Assembly (NCBI GenBank): GCA_963920525.1
Contig: OY986436.1
Span: 93,046,868-93,110,867 of the forward strand
Length of the DNA: 64,000 bases
Origin: Dichetophora obliterata
Taxonomy: Eukaryota > Arthropoda > Insecta > Diptera > Sciomyzidae
Direction of reading: 5' to 3'
How positions within the stretch are numbered: position 1 is the first letter of the stretch; the number at the start of each line of letters is the position of its first letter. Positions 32,165 through 42,524 of the stretch are shown piece after piece. The position numbers and the translations under genes are program-made. The notes below the pieces were generated by a model. It saw only the letters and a list, made by a program, of their open reading frames with translations. It searched no databases and was not told where the DNA came from.

Positions 32165-32539
32165 TGGCCGCATTCAGCGCAGACAACTGTTGTGAACTGT
32201 AATGGTAGCGCTACCTTAGTTCACGATGTTTTTCTCTGAATGTGTTGCTACTCTACACGTCAGAAAATAGATTCAATTTAATTTTTATGTAAATTTAATT
32301 CAATTGCAAAGGTTTCTCACTTAAATTTGCTGCGTTCTTTCTGCGTTTAATAATTTATCAGCGTCAGTAACAGCATCTGACAGTTAAGCAAACAGATGTG
32401 TTCATGTAGCATAGAATTTGTTCGCTCGATTAAAAGGCGTTCGCTACTATATCAGTTTTAGTTAGCGCTACCAAATTTGTACCATTCAGCGAATTTTTAC
32501 ACAACAGTTGCCAACTGTTGTCTGCTCTGAATGCGGCCA
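32165..32539. mobile_element. 375-bp inverted-repeat element
   Basis: tggccgcattcagcgcagac at the left and the inverse of tggccgcattcagagcagac at the right, followed in both by aac(t/a)gttg, form 23-bp or longer ends. The flanks (caa/atg) do not show a clear duplication. Open frames at 32518-33102 and 32531-32851 begin inside its right end, so their apparent starts are not those of the retroelement. Confidence 0.6.
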
Positions 32540-32609
32540 ATGAAATCGTTAAATTCATCGCTACCGACTTGCAACTTGCTTGCTGCACAGGAATCGGAGC
32601 AGTGCTCAA

Positions 32610-32975
32610 CAACAGCAACAGCAACTACAAACACAGCAACAACGACCACAACAAAACAACATCGGCAACAACGAAGACAGCTAATACAACAAACACATCA
32701 GCAACTACAACAACAACAACAACAACAACTAACACACAACCAACAACAGCAACAACAAGAACAAATACACAAACAACAACAGCAGCAACTGCAACAGGAA
32801 AAACAACAGCAACAACAACAGCAATCACAAAATCATCAACAAAAACACTAAGAAAAACAACAAAACCCACATACATTCCAACAGCAAGAACAAAAAAAAA
32901 CAGCAGCAACAAAAACAGGAGCAACAACAACAGCGGCCACGAATACGCCAACAACATCGACAACAACAGCCTCAA
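32610..32975 (+). repeat. (CAA/CAG)n-rich low-complexity region
   Basis: Triplet-like repeats of caa, aca and cag variants extend over about 360 bp. In one frame they encode poly-Thr/Asn, in another poly-Gln. The Gln frame runs, with a shift at an A-run near 32900, into the endonuclease relic, so the retroelement probably had a Gln-rich leader before its endonuclease. Confidence 0.75.
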
Positions 32976-33660
32976 ACGAAATCTGATGCAATTAATATCT
33001 ATTATCAGAATATTTCTGGTATTAGAACTAAAGCTAGTCTTACATTACAGCATAGATCTCTTGCTGAATTTGATGTTGTTGTTCTCATTGAGACGTGGCT
33101 AAATTCGCACTTTTTTGATGAGGAGTTTTTTGATTTAAATTTTTATAATACGTTTCGTAAAGATCGTGATTCGTTAAAAACTGGCTGTATGAGAGGTGGT
33201 GGTGTGCTGATTGCTGTAAATCGTTAATTTAATGTCTGAGTTGTTATACTTCAAAATGCGGATTCTGTTTTGGATCAGTTGTGTGTTAAACTCCAGGGTG
33301 CATCGGGAGAGGTGCTTTTTTGTGTATCTTACATCCCTCCAAACTCCGCAGATAATCTTTATATGGCTCATGTTGATAACATCGTTGGATTATCATTAAA
33401 AAAATGAGGATTGCTACTTTTGTGTAATAGGTGATTTCAACTTAAATAAATTGAGCTGGTCGTATATTGATGATGAAATTATTCTAACTCCGTCTAATGT
33501 AAATAGTGGTAATGAAATTTATCTTACTGACAATTTTTTAAGTTGTAATTTATTTCAAATTAACATTTTTAATATGCTTAATAGAATTCTAGATATAGTT
33601 TTTATAAGAAATAATATCAATTTTAAGATAAAACTCGAGTTTTATTTTTTTCACAAATAA
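32976..33660 (+). pseudogene. APE-type endonuclease relic of the non-LTR element
   Basis: The frame starts QPQTKSDAINIYYQNISGIR, continues with LAEFDVVVLIETWLNSHFF (catalytic Glu of the ETWL motif) and GGGVLIAV, and hits TAA at 33225-33227. The same frame resumes with QLCVKLQGASGEVLFCVSYI and, after a shift at an A-run near 33400, shows VIGDFNL (the GDFN motif) and ILDIVFI. At least one stop and one or two frameshifts make it inactive. It is directly upstream of the RT relic. Confidence 0.7.
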
Positions 33661-33689
33661 ATACAATCGATAATGTGAAAGATTTCAAT

Positions 33690-34896
33690 TATAAATTATG
33701 TGATTTTAATCTTTCAACATGGATTTCTTTCTGGACGTTTAACTGTATCCAATCTTGCTTTTTTTCTGATGATTGTATTGTGGCTTTTCGAAATGGATGT
33801 CAAGTTGATACAATTTATACCGACTTCTCTAAAGCATTCGATAAAGTATCTCACAATATTTTATTACTAAAATTAGCTAAATTGGATTCTTATTCTAATC
33901 TATTACTATCACTACGTTCCTATTTACCAAATAGATCTTGTACTGTCGTTGTTGATAATGGTATATCTGCACGTTACCTTGCTTCATCGGGGGTTCCTCA
34001 AGGGAGTGTTTTGGGACCGCTGTTATTTATGTTATTCATAACGAAATAAGTTCGTATTTTTCTAAAGCTAATTACCTTTTATATGCAGATGAGCTTAAAA
34101 TACACATTGCAGTTAAAAATTAATCTGATTCTGATTATCTACAGGTTGAATTGTCTAATGTTTATGCGTGGTGCCACAAAAATCGTCTTTCACTAAATAT
34201 TAATGAATGCTTTCAAGTAACGTTCACCAAGTCGCAAAACATCTTAAATACGTCGTATTACATTGGTACCTCTGTACTGCAAAAAGTTGATAAAACTTCA
34301 GACTTTGGTGTCATTTTTGATACTAAATTAACATTCTCTAATCACTTCGATTTTATAATCTCGAAAGCTAATGCTATGATGGCTTTTGTTCGGCATAATA
34401 GTACCGCCTTTTTGGACGCATACACGCATAAAACTCTTTATACTTCTTAAGTTAGATCCAGACTGGAATATGCCTCTTTGATTTGGAATCCATATTATGC
34501 TCTCCATATTAATCGCTTCGAGCGGCTACAAAAAGTCTTTACCCGTTATGCTCTACGATCTTTATATCCTATTGAACCTTTTCCCTCATATTATGTTCTA
34601 TGTTTACTTATAGATTTAAAAACATTGCATAGTAGAAGAACAATGTTTTCCCTAATGTTCATCTTAGATCTAGTTAGTGGTGCTATTGATTGTCCGAGTC
34701 TTTTAGGGTGATTAACTTTAATATTCCTATAAGAAAACTTCGGTTCTATGATTTATTTTACGTTGGAATGTTGAGAACTAACTACGCAATAAATGCTCCT
34801 CTAAATAGTGCCTTAATTGAATTTAACAGACTATCTAAAGAAATTGAAATTGATTTTTCAAGCTCAAAATTGGTTTCCACTCTTTCTTGGTACTAA
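33690..34896 (+). pseudogene. Reverse transcriptase relic of the non-LTR element
   Basis: The readable RT begins with QHGFLSGRLTVSNLA; the earlier fingers region is deleted. Then come YTDFSKAFDKVSHNILL (block A, with catalytic Asp), GVPQGSVLGPLLFML (block B), a stop near 34047, and YADELKI at 34082-34102, where the family has YADD. The C-terminal part (LSLNINECFQ and later RSRLEYASLIWNPY) follows with stops at 34448 and 34709. It is dead by several independent lesions. Confidence 0.75.
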
Positions 34897-34899
34897 GCT

Positions 34900-36200
34900 A
34901 AATTTCGAAGTGTTTTTCGAAGTTGTACCTTTTTACTATATCGTCTCTTGGTAGATCGATGTAAGGTGTGCGCTTTGCAATATCCTCCTTCTCTATACTT
35001 CTGATAGTTTTACCTAAATCTGTCCCCTCTTTAGCGATGCATAGCCGAGTTCGGCTTTAGCTACCAGAATTACTTCTAATGCTGCTGTAGGGCAGGTCCT
35101 CATGGCACCTGTGATGCACCTTTATTAGCATTTTCCTCATTGTGGTTAGATTGGTTTTTTTCAGCCCATGTTTTTTACATAGGTGAGGATGGGTCTCACC
35201 ATCATGGTGTACATCCAGCGAAGAATTGTTGGGTTGCAACCCCAGCTTTTCCTCGCCAGGTTCCTACATACCATGAGTGCGCATTTATTTGTTATATTTT
35301 CTTCTGCATGTCTTCTCCAGAGAAGCTTTGAATCTAGTGTGAACTACTTCTCCTTTGAAGGGAATTTCCGCGCTATCCATACTCATAGTTGGGAAAATGG
35401 GAAGGCTTCTTTTGTAAGTAAAAGATACTATGGTATTTTTTGCTGGGTTCATATTTAATCCCACTGTGTTGCACCATTCCTTTGTTAATGACAGTCCATT
35501 CTGTATCAGGTTACAGAGTGTATCCTCGAACTTCCCTCGCGCTATTAACGCGATTTCGTCTGCATAGCCTATACATTTTATGCCATTCTCGGTAAGATTC
35601 GATACTTGTTCATCCACAACAAGACCCCACAACAGTGGAGAAAGGACTCCGGCATGTGGGCAACGTTTTGTTGTTTTAATTCTTATCGTGGTGGTACTCT
35701 TTTAATCTTTTTTTTTTGTAGCGACTTCCTCACAGCCTAGAGAGAAGTGTAATCAAAGGCTCCCTCTATGTCTAGAAAAACACAGAGTACGGCTTCTTTG
35801 TTTTTGAGAGCTGACTGGATGTTACTAGTCAGCTGGTATAGCTGATTCTATGGACCTTCCACTCTCTATATGCATCGTCACATTCTACAGAATCTTAGTT
35901 TTTATATAGTTACGTTTTCCACTGCTTTAAGAACAAATAAGGTAAGGTTAATGGGTCTGAACGACTTTGGTAGCGAGTAGTCTTTTTCCCTATTTTTGGT
36001 ATGAAGGTGACTGTGGCTCTTCTCCATTTCCTTGAGATATAGCCCAGCGCAAGGCTGCTTTTAGTTATTTTGACTAGGTGGGGCAATATTGTTTCTGCAC
36101 CTTTTTGTAAAAGTGCAAGAAAGAAGCCGTCTACACCTGCTGATTTGAATGGTTGAAAGGTTCTTAGTGCCCAATCTAAACGAGACATAGTGCAAATGCT
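34900..36200 (-). pseudogene. LOA-type reverse transcriptase relic
   Basis: The minus-strand pieces are: LRTFQPFKSAGVDGFFLALL and KWRRATVTFIPKIGKK (35910-36188, RT fingers); then, after a gap with broken frames, CIGYADEIALIARGKFEDTL (35285-35632) with YADE instead of YADD; then NPAKNTIVSFTYKR. Further down come YTMMVRPILTYVKNMG and MRTCPTAALEVILVAKAEL in frames with stops. The final readable part is YNFEKHFEI..LSTKKEWK, which in intact relatives precedes RNase H. Confidence 0.65.
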
Positions 36201-36412
36201 CGTGGAAAGTTCCCATTCTTCATATCATAGACAGTCACTGGTGTGCCGCTCGGGAAATGAGTTTCTAGAAGGTGACTACCACGTTGTTCTTCTCTAAGCG
36301 TAAGGATTCTATCAGGCAATAGAAGTGACATGTTGTCTCCACTCTGCCCTTAGCCATTGCTTTGTGAATCCTGGCCGCAGCTGGCGTGGCAGAAATAGCT
36401 TCGCAGAAGGTT

Positions 36413-37060
36413 CTAAAGGTTTGTTTTTTTGGCTTTTCTGATTTCCTTATTGCATTCTGTTAGAGCCGCCGTGAAGTTATGCCATTCTCCGTTGAACTTT
36501 GTGGCATTAAATCTACATCGCACATTTTTCCGGAATTTGGTCAGGTAAGGGCTCCACCAAGGAGTATGTTTTGTTCTTGCCTTGTGTCCTATTGGACTAC
36601 TAGATTCAGAGCCATTGTATTTATCGTCACAGCCGATGAGTAGTGGAAGTTGGTTTTTCCTGCAGTGCTCCACAAGTCATTTTATCTCTGCTGGGGAGAT
36701 GTCGCAATAATACCCCGGAAAATATGCGGATGCAACTACTATGGCGCGGTGTTTGCCATTGGTTTCGATGTTCGTCTCGATTATCGCAACATAAATTCTG
36801 AAAGACAAAAGTAGTAAGTATTTTTCTGCATTAAAATACCTGCTCTGGGATTGTTTGTTCTATAGTCCTAAGTTACCTGACGCTTTTTACAGCAGAGGCT
36901 ACTGACTTTTCCCCTATAGCACCAGGGTACTTGGATCAGCACGAAGCCAAGTTGTTCCATGGTAAACCTCCGAGCGCTAACTGCCGATGCAGCTTTGGCG
37001 TGGTGGAGGTTTACCTGGGCGAACTTCGTGCTGATCTCTTTGCCGAGTATCATAGTATCG
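36413..37060 (-). pseudogene. LOA-type endonuclease relic
   Basis: The N-terminal piece (36868-37053) reads FAQVNLHHAKAASAVSARRF and EQLGFVLIQVPWCYRGKV, where intact relatives have LIQEPW; the catalytic Glu is replaced by Val. The C-terminal piece (36413-36673) has LPLLIGCDDKYN and TPWWSPYLTKFRKNVR, typical of the end of the endonuclease and the linker. The two are separated by frameshifts. Confidence 0.65.
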
Positions 37061-37073
37061 AGCTGCTGCCCCG

Positions 37074-38663
37074 TTATTTCTCAGACAGCTTTACTTCTAC
37101 CTCTATTGGAGGTTCGCTTTCTTCATCAATGGAGAGAGCGGCGAGGTCCATGCCCTCTGCCTGATCCTTGATTGAAGGTGTTGCGGTGATATCTGAAACG
37201 GAGGCGAACTTCTCCGTTCCAACTTCACTAGGTGTTTGTGTTGGTGGCGTTGTGTCTTTTCCTTCATTAGAAGTTATTGTGGACGTAGCTGCTGCAGACG
37301 TTAAAAATGTTTTCATTGCTGTTGTGGGCGTTACCACTGTTGACGTTGCGGCTGTGGACGTTGCTGCTGTGGACGGTTTGGTCGTTGGGGGCGATTTTGT
37401 GTCCAACACAGGGAAGGTTTCAAAGCGAAAGCTGAAAGTAGAGCGCCGTGACTTAATAGTCACGAGTGCCTCTCTATCTATTGAAATCGTGAACATGTGT
37501 CCACTTCCCTCGTCCTTGGGGCAAAGGATCTTCCAGTACTTTGTGTAAAGACTATCGTTCTGGGCGGCAATTAGTTCTATAGATTTGTTGATCTCTTCAC
37601 TGGAGCTTCATGGCAAGAACATTCGCATTGTGTGCCCTTTTGAGACCTCCTCCCTTAAGCAATCCGTGAGTTCTAGCCCTTTCTAATGCTCGAGCTTTGG
37701 TGCTGATGCTCGCAGCCATTCAGCTGGTGAGGGGTTTGAACAGTCGACCACTAACATGCCTGGCCGGAAGTGAATTCCTTAAAATTGTAGCTTGGTGGAC
37801 CGGCCCTTCACTACTTCGCTGAGTATGGCTTCTTCTAGCTCCGAGAGCTCATCCGGACTTCGCATTTGCCGGAATATTCTTTAGACAGGACCGCTATTTG
37901 GATGCCTTTGGTTATGCTGGCATAGCTGGTCCTCTTTTTTTGTAGTTCTGACTCGGGTAACTTAGCCCCAGGCACTGACCTACTATTACTTCCAAGAGCT
38001 ATCTTGGCCTTCTTGCTCTCTGAACGTTGAGGGGGCGTTATCTCGCTGCAACTCCTCTTCGTTGCCTCTGGTAAGCCGGTGTGTCCCCGATGCTCTACCG
38101 CTTTTTCACGAGCTACTTCCAGTGCCATGCTCTGTTCCAGATAGCGCAGATACCATTTTACACTTGCTCTACTTAGACTGACTCTTAGGGGGTCGTCTAG
38201 CTTTCCTGGTTCCCCGCGCTGAGGAAGGTGGGCAGTGCGACGTATATTGTGGAAGGGCTTGTGTCTACGTCATTCTTTGGTTTCGCTTTCCCTTTTCTGT
38301 GCTGCTTCCTTGGTACTGTACTGCGTCCACATAGTTTCCGTGCAAGAGATTATTTTTGGAGCTGACGTATCTTCCCGGTGTTCTTTTGGGGGTATTGTGA
38401 AAGGATGTTATCTCCTGTGGCTCTAAGTTGTTCTTTGGTGGCTGGTGATGGGTCCTTTTTCGTTATGGATGTTATGCTCCACTCGATCTCTGCCGTACGG
38501 GTTCCTCCTAACCTGTGTTCTGCAGTGCCTGTGATCATCCTTGTGAATTGTATACTCCAATTGATCTTTACTGCGCGATGTTTTGTTGGTTTGATTTTTG
38601 GCTGGCGGAGGAGGATTTCTCCTAGGGTTATTGCCTTGCCTTTGACCTTTTCACTAGAATCTC
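37074..38663 (-). pseudogene. LOA-type ORF1 relic
   Basis: From the minus-strand 5' side the fragments are: ILLRQPKIKPTKHRAVKINW and GTRTAEIEWSITSITKKDPS (38350-38650); then RSCSEITPPQRSESKKAKIA and SYASITKGIQIAVLS (37835-38128); a central part with HFRPGMLVVDCSNPSPAEWL; and a Thr/Pro/Ala-rich tail with the repeated triplets AATSTVV (37074-37496). The central part is like the DUF4780-type domain seen in ORF1 proteins of this group. Frames are broken in several places. Confidence 0.5.
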
Positions 38664-38670
38664 TGTTCCA

Positions 38671-39240
38671 TTAGGTCTGCTGATCTGCTTGCAGTGATTG
38701 CCAGCAAGTATTCTTTTTTGTTGTGTTTGTTTCTTTAATTGTACTTATATTTAAGGTTCGACAGGCAGCTCGTGTCGCAGGACAAAAACTTCGTAGTCTA
38801 TGTTTTATGGCTGGAAAAGGGTGGTCGACCATGCCATAGCCCGCATACCATGGTAAGGCCACAGTTACTTAATGAGGCGCCCTGTTATCATGAAGGCGCC
38901 CTTCCAATACATTCGGTATACCCCATGATTGCAAACCATCCAATGGGCACGGTACGCATGACACCCTGGATTAGGGGGGAGTAGCTTTTAGTTCTCCGCT
39001 CCACAAAGATTGCAGGCTCCGCACAGCTGTAGGGTTATGCCCTACAGGGAGAAACCAATCCCGCCGGCAGCATTGCGTCATTGCAACTTACGCCCCTACA
39101 TCGCTTTAGGATTGTCACTCGGCGTAGGGGATATTCAGCTGATGACTTCATGTGGTTGATGTTGAGGTAGGTGCAAACATATTTACAACTGTAACGAATA
39201 TTAGCTTTTGGACTGATACCCTGCTGGTTTACTGATTTAA
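38671..39240 (-). other. Probable 5' untranslated region of the LOA-type element
   Basis: GC-richer sequence without a convincing frame lies upstream of ORF1 on the minus strand. The change back to AT-rich DNA near 39,240 is taken as the 5' end. No duplication was found. Confidence 0.35.
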
Positions 39241-39422
39241 ACACTTTAAGCTGATTGCCAAGAAAAAGTAACTTTGATTAAATAAAAAACTTTATATGAC
39301 GATATTAAGCACATATGAAGAAAATATGAATAAAAATAATAACAAGCTTAATGCAAAATTAACAAACATGAAATTGCTGCATTGCACTGTAGGAATGAGG
39401 CTTATGACCCCGCAGGCTCAGC

Positions 39423-39468
39423 AGCACATGAAAATGTGCTTTGAAGAAAATGTGCATTTTCATGTGCT
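39423..39468. repeat. Short hairpin
   Basis: gcacatgaaaatg and cattttcatgtgc are exactly inverted, 13 bases each, with a loop of about 19 bases that itself contains gaaaatgtgc. Confidence 0.7.
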
Positions 39469-39477
39469 TTTCAATAG

Positions 39478-39639
39478 AAAATTGTTTATAACAACAAAAT
39501 CAAATATATTAAAGAAAAACAGCTGAGTCAGGCTGAAGAGGCACATTTTCTCAACAAAACCCATTTGGAATTAAATATATCGGACAAAAATTGTCTTAGT
39601 TATGCTGTTAACCAGGTCAAAAAAACTGATTTTGAGTAA
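39478..39639 (+). other. Unrecognised open fragment
   Basis: A 53-codon frame without ATG reads KIKYIKEKQLSQAEEAHFLN and then KTHLELNISDKNCLSYAVNQ before TAA at 39637. Its composition looks protein-like, but I do not recognise it, and it could be chance in AT-rich DNA. Confidence 0.25.
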
Positions 39640-39749
39640 GCAGCTCTTAAAGTTTTGTAAGAGCTAAAAGCGCTAGAATAATATGGCATTATTTGGCGGT
39701 ATGCTTTTCGAATGTCTCCTTGGCTAGAAAATTATCTTCATGATAGAGG

Positions 39750-40215
39750 CCCGACACCCCGGTTAGGCCAAGCGAGCCCTCTGACATAACCTCTTCCATG
39801 TCTGAACCTGGTGTACATCTTGGATCTCAATAACTTCTGCTACAGCCTGGCTTCACTGAGCATCTGTTTTAGGGCACTTGGACTGCTTGTCCCTGCTGTA
39901 TACCTTTAGGAAGACTTTGGAGATAGAGTTCCAGAATCCTCCCTTGCTTACTTCAAGTGGCTTTAGCGATTCTGCATTCTTCAGCAGGAGAACCTCCCTT
40001 GAGAGACCCACAGGATCCTCTATCTTGCCGATCGCCCAGCCTTCCATATTTATGTCCAGTTTACAGGCCCGGAACATTTTCAAAATTTCTACCGGTCTTG
40101 TGCAGGTTACCGGTAGCTACACTCTTGCTCTAGGACGAGTCGGTACATCGTCCTTTTCTATGGACTTCAGCTTGGCGCCAGGCCAAACTTCGCCAACTTT
40201 GCTTATGGCCGCTTT
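39750..40215 (-). pseudogene. Second LOA-type ORF1 fragment (DUF4780-like part)
   Basis: On the minus strand the frames give ISKVGEVWPGAKLKSIEKDD, then VPTRPRARV-stop-LPVTC, then LDINMEGWAIGKIEDPVGLS and KVFLKVYSRDKQSKCPKTDA. This is the central ORF1 domain also expected in the element at 37,074-38,663, but from a different copy or family. It has at least one stop and ends abruptly at 40215 against a Tc1 fragment, so one of the two was broken by the other. Confidence 0.55.
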
Positions 40216-40640
40216 GAACAACAAAGCACCACAGGAAAAAATTCTTGCTCAAATATATTGATGTAGACATTAGCTGTCATATTTCCTTCAATCAGAATTA
40301 ATTTTCCTACACTTTTTTGGTAAAACAACCCCAGAATACAATTTTTCATCCTCCAATTTAAATGTAGGAATAACATCCGTACATGCTGATTTTGCTTTCG
40401 TCAGGTCAAATCACGAAAGACCACTGCTCTAAGTACCAATTTGCATGAGCTTTTGAAAACGCTAGCCGCAACTTTCTGTGACGTGATGCTAGTAGGAGTT
40501 TTTCAATCTTTCGACGTGCCTTGTATTCCATTTTTCTTAGCTCTTGATTAACTGTCATTCTTGAAACTTATTTTCCCAAGTTATTTTTAACCTGGTTTTG
40601 AACATCAGTGTCCGATTTTGCTGTTTAAGTGATAACACTG
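40216..40640 (-). pseudogene. Tc1-like transposase fragment
   Basis: The minus-strand frame contains VSRMTVNQELRKMEYKARRK, HRKLRLAFSKAHANWYLEQW and SFVI-stop-PDESKISM. The last is the first catalytic block (SDES in relatives), with the preceding Trp codon turned into a stop and Ser replaced by Pro. Later fragments include WGCFTKK and NMTANVYINILEQEFFP-like pieces in other frames. The C-terminal DDE/D end is missing because the sequence changes to the LOA fragment at 40215. Confidence 0.65.
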
Positions 40641-40765
40641 GCTTACAAAAAACGAAAAGTTGTTTGTACAATGAATTTCACTACCCATTTATAATGTAAA
40701 ATCGATCGGTGATTCTGAAAATGTAATTTTTTTCTATTACTCCGTTTTCGAGATATTACCTGAAT
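40641..40765. other. AT-rich junction
   Basis: Upstream side of the Tc1 fragment; no ends or duplications recognised. Confidence 0.2.
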
Positions 40766-41186
40766 TGTATCGAATTAAAATTTTTTTCGAATTTCTAAGA
40801 GGTCTCAAAAGTTGCATAGGGTGGTGAAGATCTCCCAAAAAAAATTTTAGAAAAAAATAAGGATCTATTCCTCTCGCGCAAGGACAAACGAAATAACAAG
40901 AAATAACGATCTCAAAATGCTTCGATTTTTGTAAGGAAAGATACATATGCCTTAAAGCAAAAGTAAATATAGACTTTAACTAACAATATTTTGGCAAACA
41001 CGATGCCACTCTTGGTTTTTACCCACAGTGTCCTATGCGAAGGATATTCGAATCTAAAGGTACACTCGAGATAGCACAGAACTTTTAATTGTTATCTTAT
41101 TGTCTAAATTTTGCTGATATTGATTACAGTGTTAACTTTTTCCTTAAATTTGGCGAACTAATAATTTGCATATTTTTTGCACGTAG
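40766..41186 (+). repeat. Dispersed repeat, copy 2 (partner at 25080)
   Basis: About 420 bp align in the same orientation with 25080-25497, with many substitutions and short indels but no rearrangement. Conserved blocks include ttgcatagggtggt and agtgtcctatg. It is non-coding in both copies. Function and origin are unknown. Confidence 0.7.
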
Positions 41187-41375
41187 GAGAAAATATTTGG
41201 ACTGTCTTGAATTCTCGCAGTCTTTTACTCATTTTATTTTTTAGTTTATTTTAATTTTTATTATTTTCTTTCTTTCGTTACAAATTGTGCGCTTCTTTTG
41301 TTTGCCACGTTTTTTGCTAAAATGTTTTTGCTTCTATTTTTTTAATACAGCTTGCCAGCGTTGAAGTCATGATAT
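41187..41375. other. AT-rich spacer
   Basis: Nothing recognised. Confidence 0.2.
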
Positions 41376-41950
41376 AGTAAAACCAGGCAGGCTCACGACT
41401 GACTGTGCTTTCCTTCTCATAGTCATTAGTGTAAAAATCAGGCGTTTCGCTTTCAGTCCACCCTAAACAAATGTGCGTGCGTGGTTTAACTGTCAAAATC
41501 GGTTCATGAACATACATTTTGTATGAAGCCTACCGAAACAAGCACCGAACTACCGCAACATGAATCAAATTTCCAATTTTGACAGTGCGTGCGGATGTGA
41601 AGTTGGCTGCATAAAACCAAAGTATTAGAGAAAGGAGCAATCTGCTGTTATTAACAAATCGATCTCGATTGCAAATGAAAGTAAGTATTTGGAAAATTAA
41701 TAAACTTTTACACAATACTACATAAATTTCTTTCAGATTTTTAAACCATCTTAGTTCAACAACGAAAGGCTAATTGAGCTGGTTCGAGAGCAGCAGTTTT
41801 TTCCGCAGTGCACTTGTTTAGGCTAAGCTAATAACATTGCGTGTCGCTTGAGAACGCACCGCAACGCGCATTTGTTTAGGGTGCACTGTACGAACAAACT
41901 ATTGTATTCCGTTTTGGCGGTCGCGCTCTCAGTCGCCTGGTTTAAATGTA
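41376..41950. mobile_element. ~575-bp inverted-repeat element
   Basis: agtaaaaccaggcaggctca at the left pairs with the inverse of ttaaaccaggcgactgagag at the right. Subterminal caccctaaacaaatgtgcgt (about 41458) pairs with the inverse of gcgcatttgtttagggtgca (about 41875). No coding and no clear duplication. It resembles a MITE. Confidence 0.5.
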
Positions 41951-42524
41951 GCATGTTTGTTTGTACCTTTTGTGTTCTCTCTCAGAACACCCGATTTGAC
42001 TAATTGTGCCTAATGAACAATAAAAATTTAAAAAAAATTCTTTTATCTACAACAACCCTTACTTGTTATGTATGTATTTATATGACAATAAAATAAGGTG
42101 AAATCAAGCGCGTCGGAAGCTAATTTCATCTGGGGGGGCAGTAGAAATGGGGCAGTACAAATGGTGGTGCAAAAAAAAGTTCACCAAAATTTCTTCAAAG
42201 AAACATGAATGTGAATAAACAAATTTTTTATTTTAGTTTAAAATAAAAAAAAATATGAAAATATATAAAAAATATTAAAATTTCATTATTTTTAAAAGTT
42301 CTTCCAATTTCAATATTAGAGATCATTCTTTAAAGGATCTTTCATATGGTAATATGAAAATATAAGAAATAATGGTTGCTTTTATAAAGCAAGACTAGGT
42401 ATATCTTTACATGGTTTAAATGCAATAAGGTACAAAAAGTTATATCAATTTAAATTATTCCAAAATGTTTCTCTCTGTCCTTGCGAGAAACAAACTCTTT
42501 CACCACCTCCATCGAATTCAATTC

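Larger units (their letters stand above)
31419..34896 (+). mobile_element. Damaged CR1/Jockey-like non-LTR retrotransposon
   Basis: The order on the plus strand is ORF1 fragment, glutamine/threonine-rich repeat, endonuclease relic (32976-33660) and RT relic (33690-34896). There is an internal deletion of the first part of RT, and a small inverted-repeat element lies between ORF1 and ORF2 (32165-32539). No poly-A tail or duplication was found. The 3' side abuts the minus-strand LOA element near 34,900. The clade is inferred from the EN and RT motifs only. Confidence 0.6.
34900..39240 (-). mobile_element. Damaged LOA-type non-LTR retrotransposon
   Basis: On the minus strand the order is a GC-richer 5' region (38,670-39,240), ORF1 (37,074-38,663), endonuclease (36,413-37,060), RT (about 35,290-36,200) and the RT C-terminal region. 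It ends near 34,870-34,900 just where an RNase H domain would begin, so the 3' end is missing. Many frameshifts and stops are present. Base composition is clearly less AT-rich than the surroundings. Assignment to the LOA group rests on the ORF1 style and on RT motifs shared with the element at 54747-56741. Confidence 0.65.

Noticed and set aside
32625..32975. 116-codon minus-strand frame rich in Val and Leu
   Set aside because: It is the complement of a CAA/CAG low-complexity repeat. The apparent membrane-like composition is an artefact.
37168..37548. 126-codon plus-strand frame over the LOA ORF1 region
   Set aside because: It is opposite the Thr/Pro/Ala-rich tail of the minus-strand ORF1, which has the better family features.
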